A DNA stretch of 64,000 bases from Nitrospirillum viridazoti CBAmc (GTDB taxonomy: Bacteria > Pseudomonadota > Alphaproteobacteria > Azospirillales > Azospirillaceae), in contig NZ_CP022110.1 of the NCBI RefSeq assembly GCF_000730165.1, forward strand, positions 798,501 to 862,500, read 5' to 3'. Positions 41,850 through 50,783 of the stretch are shown in pieces. Each line of letters starts with the position of its first letter. Position 1 is the first letter of the stretch. A program made the position numbers and the translations under genes. Below the pieces are notes generated by a model. The model was not told the DNA's origin. It made no database searches and saw nothing but the letters and a program-made list of their open reading frames with translations.

Positions 41850-41895
41850 GGGCGGCCCGGGTCCCCCCATCCCCGGGCCGCCCGTTTCCTTTTTG
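41850..41895 (+). terminator. strong plus-strand terminator without an upstream gene
   Basis: GGGCGGCCCGGG (41850-41861) pairs perfectly with CCCGGGCCGCCC (41872-41883), then GTTTCCTTTTT. On the minus strand (the pdeM direction) the hairpin is followed by TTAGG, with no T-run. It lies nine bases after the pdeM stop. Confidence 0.7.
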
Positions 41896-41903
41896 GGGCC
41901 TTG

Positions 41904-42653
41904 TCAATATGTGCCGGTATCCGCCAAATCGGCCCCCAGGATATGGGTCGAGTGGAAGGCATAGCCGCGATCCCGGTGCAGCAGCACGATGCTGAAGGCG
42001 CCCGGGAACAACCGGCGCAGTGCCGCCTCGCGCACGTCCAGGCCACCGGTGTAGGCACCGAAGGCCGGCAGCACCAGGCGGTTGCCGTCGGTGATGAAGC
42101 AACGCCCCCCCACCCGCCGCGCCCGCGTCGGCACGCTGGCCTTGGGATGGTAATGGCCGGAGATTTCACCAGCCGGGGTGAGGTCCCCAGGGGCCGTGTT
42201 CTGGGCCTCGTGCCGGAAAACCAAGGGGCCCTCCACCCAATCGTCCACCACTCGGCCGCCCCAGTCCGGCGGCGGGGCGGGGTCATGGTTGCCCACCACC
42301 CACAGCCATTCATGGGCCTGGATCAGCGCCGCAAGGCGCCGGCCGTCATCGGCCGAGACGCGGGCGCCCGCGCGCCGGTCATGAAAGCTGTCACCCAGGC
42401 ACAGCACGCGCCGCGGCGCCAGGCGGCGGCAGACCGCCTCCAGCCGGGTCAGTGTGGCGGCGGTGTCGTAGGGCGGCAGCAGGGTGCCGCGCCCGGCGAA
42501 GGCCGTGCCCTTTTCCAGGTGCAGGTCGGCCACCACCAGCAGGCCCCGGTCCGGCCAGTACAGGGCGCCGCTGGCATCGGCCAGCACCATGGCTCCGTTG
42601 ACGGTCAGGCTGGTCTGGTCGCCGGTGCTGCCGGTGCCGAAACGGGCGTTCAT
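41904..42653 (-). CDS. pdeM: ligase-associated DNA damage response endonuclease PdeM
   Basis: A 249-residue metallophosphoesterase. The metal motifs are VADLHLEKG, CLGDSFHD, VGNHDP and EISGHYHP in order. The opening and the ALYWPDRGLLVVADLH layout fit PdeM, which is encoded with a DNA ligase, an exonuclease and a DEXH helicase in a bacterial repair group. Here the helicase gene is on the same strand but 2.05 kb upstream, with an unrelated cassette between. The ligase and exonuclease are absent from the window. Confidence 0.9.
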   Translation of the reverse strand: MNARFGTGSTGDQTSLTVNGAMVLADASGALYWPDRGLLVVADLHLEKGTAFAGRGTLLPPYDTAATLTRLEAVCRRLAPRRVLCLGDSFHDRRAGARVSADDGRRLAALIQAHEWLWVVGNHDPAPPPDWGGRVVDDWVEGPLVFRHEAQNTAPGDLTPAGEISGHYHPKASVPTRARRVGGRCFITDGNRLVLPAFGAYTGGLDVREAALRRLFPGAFSIVLLHRDRGYAFHSTHILGADLADTGTY

Positions 42654-42673
42654 GCGAAAGAGGTCCCCATCAG

Positions 42674-43618
42674 TCAGGCGCGCGCCGCGTCCCGGTAGTC
42701 CCCGGGTGCTGCATTGTAATGGCGTTTGAAGGCGCGGCTGAACGCGCTTTCCGATTCATAGCCCACGCGGGCCGCCGTTTCCGCCAGCGACAGGCCCTCG
42801 GCCACCAGATGGCGCACCGCCAGCTGCATGCGCACCTGGGCCAGGAAGGCCAGGGGGGCGGGGGCGCCGGCGGCGCGAAAGGCGCGCACCAGGCTGGCGC
42901 GGGAAAGATGGGCCTGGTCCGCGAGTTGGTCCAGGGTCCAGGGCCGGGCGGGATCCTGCACCAGGGCGGCCACAACACGGGCGGTTGCCGGTCGGGCCAG
43001 CAGTCCCGCCGCCTCCGTGCCCTCGCCGTGATCCTCCAGGTGCCCGCGCAGGATCATGGTGAACAGGGCGCGGGCCAGGTCGGTGGCGATGGCGCGGGCG
43101 CCGGGGCGGGGGGCGGCCACCTCGTCGCGGATGGTTTCCACCAGCCGGGCCAGGCGCGGCCCGCCACCGCGCAGGTGCACCGCCTCCGGCAACAGGGCCA
43201 GCAGCGGGTTGTCAGCCACCCGTTCAAAGGCGAATCGCCCACAGATCAGGTCCAGGGTCGGGGCGGCGAGGGGCCCGCCGGACAGGTCGCTGGTCCGCCG
43301 CACCTCCACCACGCCGTTGTCGTGACGCTCCAGTCTTGTTGTGGCGTCGGCCGGCGCGCCGGCGGTGCGCACCGTGTGCCGCGCGCCGTGGGGCAACAAC
43401 AGGACATCGCCATCGCTCATATCCAGGGTCCGGTCCAGGTCGGGCAGCAGCACCTGGGCCTTGCCCGCCGTGACGATGTGGAAGGGCGCCAGACCGAAGG
43501 GTTCCCGCCCGTGCGGGGCCGACCAGCCGGGGCCGAACAGGCAGTGCTGCTCCACCTGCGGGCGCACCTGGATCAGGGGGGCCAGCGCGCTCAGCACATC
43601 GTTGCGATCGTCGTCCAT
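42674..43618 (-). CDS. AraC-family transcriptional regulator
   Basis: A 314-residue regulator: an N-terminal cupin sensor domain (FGLAPFHIVTAGKAQVLL, DGDVLLLPHGARHTV) of the AraC-cupin_6 type, then two HTH motifs near the end (LADQAHLSRASLVRAFRAA and SLAETAARVGYESESAFSRAFKR). The pairing of this cupin type with a carboxymuconolactone-decarboxylase-family gene, divergent here, is common and suggests that the latter is its target. Confidence 0.92.
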   Translation of the reverse strand: MDDDRNDVLSALAPLIQVRPQVEQHCLFGPGWSAPHGREPFGLAPFHIVTAGKAQVLLPDLDRTLDMSDGDVLLLPHGARHTVRTAGAPADATTRLERHDNGVVEVRRTSDLSGGPLAAPTLDLICGRFAFERVADNPLLALLPEAVHLRGGGPRLARLVETIRDEVAAPRPGARAIATDLARALFTMILRGHLEDHGEGTEAAGLLARPATARVVAALVQDPARPWTLDQLADQAHLSRASLVRAFRAAGAPAPLAFLAQVRMQLAVRHLVAEGLSLAETAARVGYESESAFSRAFKRHYNAAPGDYRDAARA

Positions 43619-43777
43619 CGACTTTGCTTCACCCAGCCAACGTTGATCCTGCCGGTCATGACCTTGATCCGCCCGGGCATTCAGCGGCGGGCGGCCCGGC
43701 GTTACCTTTCACTCATCGAAACGCACACCGGACGGCGCCTTACCCGACGGCGCTCCGCGGATGAAAGGAAGCAGATC

Positions 43778-44128
43778 ATGATGCTCGATTGGAACCAGTA
43801 TCGTCAGCAGATTGGCGCCGGCGTCGGTGCCTATGCCAAGCTCAGCCCCGACACGGTGAAGGGCTACGTCACCATCAGCGGCGCCGGCCAGCACACCAAC
43901 CACCTGGATGCCAAGACCCGCGAGCTGATCGCCCTGGCCGTGGCCGTGAGCGTCAAGTGCGACGGCTGTATCACCGTCCACACCGACGCCGCCATCAAGA
44001 ATGGTGCCACCAAAGAGGAAATCGCCGAGGCCCTGGGCGTGGCTGTGGCCATCGGCGCCGGTGCCGCGCTGGTTTATACCACTCGCGTCATGGACGCCTA
44101 TGGCCAGCACCCGTCCACCCAGGGCTGA
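43778..44128 (+). CDS. carboxymuconolactone decarboxylase / AhpD-like protein
   Basis: A 116-residue helical protein with the AhpD-type redox motif CDGCITVHTDAAIKNGAT (Cys-x2-Cys near residue 63, with the nearby His). Such proteins act as alkylhydroperoxidases or handle reactive aldehydes. ATG 43778 follows AAAGGAAG. It diverges from the AraC regulator, with 159 bases between, and is followed 126 bases later by a VOC protein gene. Confidence 0.9.
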   Translation: MMLDWNQYRQQIGAGVGAYAKLSPDTVKGYVTISGAGQHTNHLDAKTRELIALAVAVSVKCDGCITVHTDAAIKNGATKEEIAEALGVAVAIGAGAALVYTTRVMDAYGQHPSTQG

Positions 44129-44254
44129 GGCCGGGCGCAGTCGAAGCGGTGCGGGGGCGATCCCGCGCCGCCTGCGCCCTGGCCCAGCCGAGTGGAGCGA
44201 TTGCGGCGCCGGTTGGCGGGGATCATAGTGGAGCAGCCTCAGGGAGGATCGCCC

Positions 44255-44668
44255 ATGACCTTTGCCGCACTGGGAATGACGCCTTTGATCAGCGTCTTCG
44301 ACATGCCTGACGCGCTGAGGTTTTACCGGGAGATCCTCGGCTTCGACCTGGTGGCGGCTTCGCCGGAGGTGCAGGCGCGCGAGGGCACCTTTTCCCATTG
44401 GGTCTGGCTTCGGCGCGGACAGGCGCAAATCATGTTGAACACGCAGTTCGATTCGAACGAACGGCCTGCGGAAAACGATCCGGCGCGGGTGGCCGCGCAT
44501 GGAGATACGGTCCTGTACATCGGCTGCGCCGATGTCGACGAAGCCTTCGACGAGCTCACGCGGCGCGGCCTTCATGCCGACGCGCCGACCCTGGCGCCGT
44601 ATGGGCTGAGGCAGTTCAGCACCAAGGACCCCGACGGCTATATTATCGTTTTTCAGGAGGTCCGCTAG
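44255..44668 (+). CDS. glyoxalase/bleomycin resistance/dioxygenase (VOC) protein
   Basis: A 137-residue protein with two beta-alpha-beta-beta-beta modules: PLISVFDMPDALRFYREILGF and TVLYIGCADVDEAFDELTRRG, ending with DPDGYIIVFQE. This last strand carries the usual metal-binding Glu. The function (glyoxalase, resistance, or dioxygenase) cannot be told from sequence. AGGGAGG lies eight bases before ATG 44255. Confidence 0.88.
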   Translation: MTFAALGMTPLISVFDMPDALRFYREILGFDLVAASPEVQAREGTFSHWVWLRRGQAQIMLNTQFDSNERPAENDPARVAAHGDTVLYIGCADVDEAFDELTRRGLHADAPTLAPYGLRQFSTKDPDGYIIVFQEVR

Positions 44669-44704
44669 CGCCGGGGCCGTCCCGGCGGCAGGGGTAGGGC
44701 GGCC

Positions 44705-47212
44705 TTAAAACGGCAACAGGCCCTGGCCCTGGCGCATGGTCTTGGGCAGCAGCGCCTCGGCCGCTAGCTCCTCGGCCGCCTCCTGCAACAGCACCTCGTC
44801 CGCCCGGCCGCCCACCATGACGCGGCCGATCTCCAGCAGCACGGGCACCGCCAGGGGGGAGATGCGGTCCAGCGCCATGTGGCGGATGTGCCCCTTCACG
44901 CGGGCCAGCATGTCAGCCAGGCGGCGCACGTCGGTCAGGCCGGCGGCGGCCTCGGCCCGGGTGGCCTGCAGCAGCAGGTGGCCGGGATCGTGGCGGCGCA
45001 GCACGTCGTAGATCAGGTCGGCGCTGACCGTCATCTGGCGCTTGGTCTTTTCCTCCCCCGGGTGGCGGCGCTCCAGCGTGCCGGCGATGGTGGCCACGGT
45101 CTGGAAGGTCCGGCGCAGCATGCTGGACTCGTCCATCCACTCCTCCAGGTCGTCGCCCAGCATGTCCTCGGCGAACAGGGCATCCATGTCGGTGGCGGTG
45201 CTCAGCGACCAGATGGCCAGCACATAGTCGGTGGCCACGAAGCCCAGCGGGTGCAGGCCCAGCCGTTCCATGCGGCGGGTCAGCAGCATGCCCAGGGTCT
45301 GGTGGGCGTTGCGGCCCTCGAAGGTGTAGGCCACCAGGAACTCCTTGCCGCCGCGCGGGAAGGTTTCCACCAGCAGGCCGGTGCGGTCGGGCAGGGCCGA
45401 GACATAGCGCTGGATGCGCAGCCACTCCGCCACCTCCGCCGGCAGCTCGCGCCATTGGCCGGGGTCGGCCAGCATGGCGCGCACCCGGTCCGCCAGGTGG
45501 GTGGTCAGGGGCAGGCGGCCGCCGGCATAGACCGGCACCTTGGGCTGGCCCTGGCCGCCCTTGACCACGATGGCGGCGTTATCGCGCATGCCGACGAAGC
45601 GCAGTAGCTGGCCGCCGAAGATGAAGGTGTCGCCCGGCACCAGGCCCTGGATGAAATATTCCTCCACATCGCCGATGGAGCCGCCATTGGACATGCGGAC
45701 CTTGACCGTCGGCTCCTCCACGATGGTGCCGACGTTCAGGCGGTACTGTCGCGCTACCTGGTAGTTGGCCAGCTGCCACAGCCCATCCTCCCGCCGGCGC
45801 AGGCGCTGGAAGCGTTCATAGGCGCGCAGGGCATAGCCGCCGGTGGCGACGAAATCCATGACCTGCTCGAACCGCTCCCGAGTCAGATGGGCATAAGGCG
45901 CGCAGCTGGTGACCTCGGCGAACAGGTGGTCGGCGTCGAAGGGCCCGGCGCAGGCGGTGCCCACCACGTGCTGGGCCAGCACCTCCAGCCCGCCGGGGCG
46001 CGGCGGGTCGCCGTCCAGGGTGCCGGCATGGACGGCGTCGATGGCGGCCTTGCACTCCAGCACCTCGAACCGGTTGGCGGGAACGAGCAAAGCGCGGGAG
46101 GTCAGGTCGATGCGGTGGTTGGCGCGGCCGATACGCTGCAGCAGGCGGCTCACGCCCTTGGGTGCGCCGATCTGCACCACCAGGTCCACGGCGGCCCAGT
46201 CGATGCCCAGGTCCAGAGAGCTGGTGGCGACCACGGCGCGCAGGGCGCCACGGGCCATGGCCGCCTCGACCTTGCGGCGCTGCTCAGTCGACAGGCTGCC
46301 GTGGTGCAGGGCGATGGGCAGGGCGTCGGCGTTCACGCGCCACAGCTCCTGGAACACCAGCTCGGCCTGGGCGCGGGTGTTGACGAAGATCAGGGTGGTG
46401 CCGCAGGCCTTCACCTGTTCATAGACGTCCGGCATGGTCTGCAGGGCCATGTGCCCGCCCCAGGGGATCTCCATGGTCAGCAGGATGCCCACCTCCGCCG
46501 GGGCGCCGGGGGCGCCGCGGACGATTTTAACCCCACGTGGACCGACGGGCGTGGTCGGTGCCGCAGGATGGTTGGGCAGGGCCAGGTAATCGGCCAGGGC
46601 CTGGGGATGGGCCACGGTGGCGGACAGGCCGACGCGACGGGCGCTGGGTGCCAGGCTGGCCAGCCGCGCCAGGTGCAGGGCCAGCAGATCGCCGCGCTTC
46701 GACCCGGCCAGGGCGTGCAGCTCATCCACGATGACGGTGCGCAGGGTGCCGAACAGCGTCGCCGCCTCGGGATACGACAGCAGCAGCGCCAGGCTTTCCA
46801 CCGTGGTCATCAGGATCTGCGGCGGGTGGGCGCGCTGGCGGCGGCGCTTGGCCTCCGGCGTATCTCCGGTGCGCGTCTCCACCCGGATGGGCAGGCGCAG
46901 CTCCGCCACCGGCTGTTCCAGGTTGCGGGCGATGTCCACCGCCAGCGCCTTGAGGGGGGAGATGTAGAGGGTGTGCAGCCCCTCGCGCGGGCGTTCCGAC
47001 AGGTCGATCAGGCTGGGCAGGAATCCCGCTAGCGTCTTGCCGCCGCCGGTGGGGGCGATCAGCAGGGTATGGTCCCCCCGCTGGGCGGTGCGCAGCATCT
47101 CCAGCTGATGGGCGTGCGGCGTCCAGCCGCGATGGGCGAACCACCCCGCGATGTTGGCGGGCAACAGCTCTGGATCTGGCCCTGGAACAGAGATTGGCGC
47201 GACAGGCGGCAT
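44705..47212 (-). CDS. ligase-associated DEXH-box helicase (Lhr-like)
   Basis: An 835-residue superfamily 2 helicase. Walker A is APTGGGKT near residue 53, motif II is VDELHALAGSKRG, motif III SATVAHP, and the second RecA domain contains HHGSLSTEQRRKVEAAMARGALRAVVATSSL and a QRIGRANH-type motif VI (given as parts). The C-terminal 350 residues form a winged-helix and Lhr-type core. It matches the helicase of the ligase-associated repair group; pdeM is 2.05 kb downstream on the same strand. The last residues are LLPF. Confidence 0.92.
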   Translation of the reverse strand: MPPVAPISVPGPDPELLPANIAGWFAHRGWTPHAHQLEMLRTAQRGDHTLLIAPTGGGKTLAGFLPSLIDLSERPREGLHTLYISPLKALAVDIARNLEQPVAELRLPIRVETRTGDTPEAKRRRQRAHPPQILMTTVESLALLLSYPEAATLFGTLRTVIVDELHALAGSKRGDLLALHLARLASLAPSARRVGLSATVAHPQALADYLALPNHPAAPTTPVGPRGVKIVRGAPGAPAEVGILLTMEIPWGGHMALQTMPDVYEQVKACGTTLIFVNTRAQAELVFQELWRVNADALPIALHHGSLSTEQRRKVEAAMARGALRAVVATSSLDLGIDWAAVDLVVQIGAPKGVSRLLQRIGRANHRIDLTSRALLVPANRFEVLECKAAIDAVHAGTLDGDPPRPGGLEVLAQHVVGTACAGPFDADHLFAEVTSCAPYAHLTRERFEQVMDFVATGGYALRAYERFQRLRRREDGLWQLANYQVARQYRLNVGTIVEEPTVKVRMSNGGSIGDVEEYFIQGLVPGDTFIFGGQLLRFVGMRDNAAIVVKGGQGQPKVPVYAGGRLPLTTHLADRVRAMLADPGQWRELPAEVAEWLRIQRYVSALPDRTGLLVETFPRGGKEFLVAYTFEGRNAHQTLGMLLTRRMERLGLHPLGFVATDYVLAIWSLSTATDMDALFAEDMLGDDLEEWMDESSMLRRTFQTVATIAGTLERRHPGEEKTKRQMTVSADLIYDVLRRHDPGHLLLQATRAEAAAGLTDVRRLADMLARVKGHIRHMALDRISPLAVPVLLEIGRVMVGGRADEVLLQEAAEELAAEALLPKTMRQGQGLLPF

Positions 47213-47295
47213 GCCCTCAGGATATATGAGGTTCAGGCCCGGCGCCCAATAGGATGCTGCCGGGCTCCAGTGCGAATAATGGGATCAAGTCCGAC

Positions 47296-48069
47296 ATGAC
47301 CGAGCAGAAGGGCGGCCCGCTGGGGCTGATTTGCGCCATTCCCGAGGAAATCGCCCATTTCGGCGCGCATTTCCGGGCGGAGAGCACGCGCGACATCGCC
47401 GGCTTCACCTTCCAGCAGGGCAGCATGGACGGCCGCCAGGTGGTGCTGGTGGAGGCCGGCATCGGCAAGGTCAACGCCGCCGTCGTCTCCACCCTGCTGC
47501 TGCAGGTGTTCGGCGCCCGCGCCCTGCTGTTCTCTGGCGTGGCCGGCGGCGTGGACCCGGCCCTGGCCATCGGCGACGTGGTGGTGGCCACCCGCCTGGT
47601 GCAGCATGACTATGGCGCCCTGGCGGATGGCGAATTGAAAGTTTACCAGCCGGGGGTGCCGCCCCTGCCGGGCTTCGACGAAGCCCACGGCTATGAGCTG
47701 GACAAGGGTCTGGAGGCCAAGGCGCGCGCCGCTTTGTCGGGCCTGACGCTGCCCGCCCTGTCGGCGGAAGCCACGGGCGGGGAGGCGCGGATGCCTGGCA
47801 TCCATTTCGGAACCGTGCTGACGGGCGACCAGTTCCTGAACTGCGAGACCTCGCGCGACCGGCTGTTCCGCACCTTCGCCGCCCAGGCGGTGGAGATGGA
47901 GGGCGCGTCGGTGGCCCAGGTGGCGACGCGCTGGGGCGTGCCCTATCTGGTGGTGCGCAGCCTCAGCGACCTGGCCGGGGCTGATAGCCACATGGACTTC
48001 CCCGCCTTCTGCCAGGCGGCGGCGGCCGGTGCCGCCGAATTGATCCGGCGCCTGGCGGCGGTACTGTAA
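47296..48069 (+). CDS. mtnN: 5'-methylthioadenosine/S-adenosylhomocysteine nucleosidase
   Basis: A 257-residue purine-nucleoside phosphorylase-fold enzyme. The key residues are Glu in CAIPEEIAHF, the GIGKVNAA loop, FSGVAGGVDPALAIGDVVVA, the purine-site VEMEGASVAQVA and the catalytic Asp in RSLSDLAG. It would remove adenine from MTA or SAH, linking to methionine salvage and quorum-signal turnover. There is a weak ribosome site; ATG 47296 gives the standard start. It diverges from the helicase with 83 bases between. Confidence 0.93.
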   Translation: MTEQKGGPLGLICAIPEEIAHFGAHFRAESTRDIAGFTFQQGSMDGRQVVLVEAGIGKVNAAVVSTLLLQVFGARALLFSGVAGGVDPALAIGDVVVATRLVQHDYGALADGELKVYQPGVPPLPGFDEAHGYELDKGLEAKARAALSGLTLPALSAEATGGEARMPGIHFGTVLTGDQFLNCETSRDRLFRTFAAQAVEMEGASVAQVATRWGVPYLVVRSLSDLAGADSHMDFPAFCQAAAAGAAELIRRLAAVL

Positions 48070-48070
48070 C

Positions 48071-48090
48071 GCCCGGCGCTTGAGGGCATC
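48071..48090. repeat. half copy of the dispersed hairpin element
   Basis: The 20 bases GCCCGGCGCTTGAGGGCATC are an exact direct repeat of 48214-48233, the right half of copy 3. They begin one base after the mtnN stop. The two repeats bracket 123 bases. Confidence 0.8.
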
Positions 48091-48187
48091 AAGGCAACTG
48101 CGGCGGCATGAGACTTTTCGCCTGCCGCTGCTAGGATGCGACTGCATCCGCCGGAAGTTTCCGGGGAGCGTAGCGGACTGGAAACTG

Positions 48188-48229
48188 AGGAAGCCAAGCG
48201 GCCGGATGGCCGCGCCCGGCGCTTGAGGG
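48188..48229. repeat. dispersed hairpin element, copy 3
   Basis: AGGAAGCCAA, stem GCGGCC, loop GGAT, stem GGCCGC, G, CCCGGCGCTTGAGGG. The stem is the reverse of copy 2 and still pairs fully. Two more perfect hairpins precede it: GGATGC-GACT-GCATCC (48134-48149) and CCGGAA-GT-TTCCGG (48150-48163). The psuG start lies 21 bases downstream. Confidence 0.65.
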
Positions 48230-48249
48230 CATCGATAAAGGGGGCGGGC

Positions 48250-49209
<960 letters not shown>

Positions 49210-49279
49210 GGATAGCGGCGCATCCGCCCCCGCTTCTCCCGTCCGCTGTGCAGCCTACTCGCGGCGTTCGGGAAACCCA

Positions 49280-50170
49280 TCAGGTTGGAAACAGCAGCGA
49301 GCGGTGCGCGGCGACGCCGGCCATGGCGCCGCTGGCGACCGCAAGGGCCACCGAGGCCATCATGCGCGACACGTCCCCGCAGGCGAACACGCCGGGCACG
49401 CTGGTCTGCTGCAGCTCATCCACCTTCACGAACTGACCTAGGGGGCCATCCTCGATGGCCACGCCCAGTTCCGCTGCCAGCGGGCCGGTGATGCGGGTGG
49501 GGGCCAGGGTGAAGACGCCCGCCAGGGGCACGGTGCGGCCGTCGGCCAGGCGGATATCGGCGGCCTTGCCGAAGAAACCGGCGACGGGGATGCGTTCCAC
49601 CGTCACGCCGCGTCGCTCCAGGTCGGCCAGTTGGTCGGCGTCGGGCTCGAACGCGCCGTTCAGGAACAGGGTGGTCGGGCCCCAGTCGGGCAGCATCTGG
49701 GCGTGGTGCAGGGACATGGGCCCCGTCGCCAGCACCCCAATGGGGCCCTGGTTCAGCTCATAGCCATGGCAGTAAGGGCAGTGGAACACGTGTTTGCCCC
49801 AGCGCTCCGCCAGGCCCGGCACCTCGGGCAGGGTATCGGTCACGCCGCTGGCCAGGATCAGGCGGGCGCCGCTGACGGGACCGGCGGTGGCTTCCACCCT
49901 GAAGACGCCGTCCTCGGTCCGGGCGGCGGCGATGGCGGCCGCCTCGCGGATCTCCACGGTGGCGTAGCGCGCCAGCTGCGCCCGGGCGGTGGCGATGATG
50001 TCGGCGGGCGCCACGCCGTCCTGGCCCAGGAAGCCATGAGAGGCGTGGGCGAAGCGGTTGCGGCGCTGGCCGGCGTCGATCACCAGCACGCGGCGACGGG
50101 CGCGGCCCAGCTGCAGGGCAGCCGACAGGCCGGCATAGCTGCCGCCGATGATCAGGATGTCGTAGGGCAT
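49280..50170 (-). CDS. thioredoxin-reductase-like FAD/NAD(P) oxidoreductase
   Basis: A 296-residue flavoprotein with two Rossmann motifs (IIGGSYAGLSAALQLGRA and a GVLATGPMSLHHAQ region) and the redox-active CPYC in HCPYCHGYEL. The C-terminal FACGDVSRMMASVALAVASGA closes the FAD site. It resembles thioredoxin reductase but is shorter and carries a divergent NADP motif (no GGGNSA), so its electron donor and acceptor may differ. It diverges from an Rrf2 regulator with 136 bases between, and a strong inverted repeat lies 18-43 bases before its start. Confidence 0.87.
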   Translation of the reverse strand: MPYDILIIGGSYAGLSAALQLGRARRRVLVIDAGQRRNRFAHASHGFLGQDGVAPADIIATARAQLARYATVEIREAAAIAAARTEDGVFRVEATAGPVSGARLILASGVTDTLPEVPGLAERWGKHVFHCPYCHGYELNQGPIGVLATGPMSLHHAQMLPDWGPTTLFLNGAFEPDADQLADLERRGVTVERIPVAGFFGKAADIRLADGRTVPLAGVFTLAPTRITGPLAAELGVAIEDGPLGQFVKVDELQQTSVPGVFACGDVSRMMASVALAVASGAMAGVAAHRSLLFPT

Positions 50171-50188
50171 GATGGCCTCCGGTGGATT

Positions 50189-50213
50189 AATCGTAACTTT
50201 GACTATTACGATT
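50189..50213. promoter_or_regulatory. inverted-repeat operator between the reductase and Rrf2 genes
   Basis: AATCGTAA (50189-50196) and TTACGATT (50206-50213) are perfect eight-base inverted repeats with a nine-base spacer, in an AT-rich stretch within a GC-rich region. This is probably the binding site of the adjacent Rrf2 protein. Confidence 0.6.
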
Positions 50214-50306
50214 CAATCGAAGCCGTCAAGGGATTCGCCACTGTCACAGTTGCGAATGACGGCAGGGGCCGTTAAGCTGGGCCGTCACCAGGAAAGGTTA
50301 GGGGCT

Positions 50307-50783
50307 GTGAGCAGGGATTCCCGATTGGCGCGCATGGCGCATGTCCTGGTCCACATGGCCTGCCACGAGGGGGTGGCCACGTCGGAAACCATTGCGCGCA
50401 TGTTGAACACCAACCCCGTGGTGGTGCGTCGGACCATAGCGGGCCTGCGCGACCGGGGCTATGTCGCCTCGGAAAAGGGGCCGCGCGGCGGCTGGCGCCT
50501 GACGCGGCGCTTGGAAGAGCTCACCCTGCTGGATGTGCACCGGGCGCTGGAGACGGCGTCGGTCTTCACCATCGGCCCCAGCGACGACCACGCGGCGTGC
50601 CCGGTGGAGAATTTGGCCAACCAGGCCATCACCGGTGCCCTCGACCAGGCCAGCGCGGCGCTGGAAGCAGCGCTGGGCCAGGTGCGCCTATCCGACATCC
50701 TGGCGGAGGGACAGGCGCTGCGGGCGGCGATGGACCACAGCCGCTCGCAGCATCAATGCCCTAACGCGGTGGCGGCTCAGTAG
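50307..50783 (+). CDS. Rrf2-family transcriptional regulator
   Basis: A 158-residue winged-HTH protein: SRLARMAHVLVHMACHEG, TSETIARMLNTNPVVVRRTIAGLR and the wing VASEKGPRGGWRLTRR. Three cysteines (residues near 19, 93 and 151) do not have the C-x5-C-x5-C spacing of IscR/NsrR, so an iron-sulfur cluster is unlikely. A redox switch is possible. It starts with GTG 50307, preceded by GGAAAGG. It diverges from the reductase gene and overlaps the bactofilin gene's stop by seven bases (convergent). Confidence 0.88.
   Translation: MSRDSRLARMAHVLVHMACHEGVATSETIARMLNTNPVVVRRTIAGLRDRGYVASEKGPRGGWRLTRRLEELTLLDVHRALETASVFTIGPSDDHAACPVENLANQAITGALDQASAALEAALGQVRLSDILAEGQALRAAMDHSRSQHQCPNAVAAQ

Larger units (their letters stand above)
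41481..41903. other. 423-base intergenic region with orphan terminator
   Basis: Both neighbours are on the minus strand, yet the region ends in a plus-strand terminator (41850-41895). A TATACT box lies at 41710. It also contains an open frame of 54 codons, listed separately, that I cannot confirm as a gene. Confidence 0.5.

Noticed and set aside
45887-47032. Long open frame antisense to the helicase gene (also 38999-40045, 10361-11290, 7752-9167, 52186-53370)
   Set aside because: These are GC-rich shadow frames: His/Gln/Ala/Gly-rich, no ribosome sites, and fully covered by well-supported genes on the other strand.
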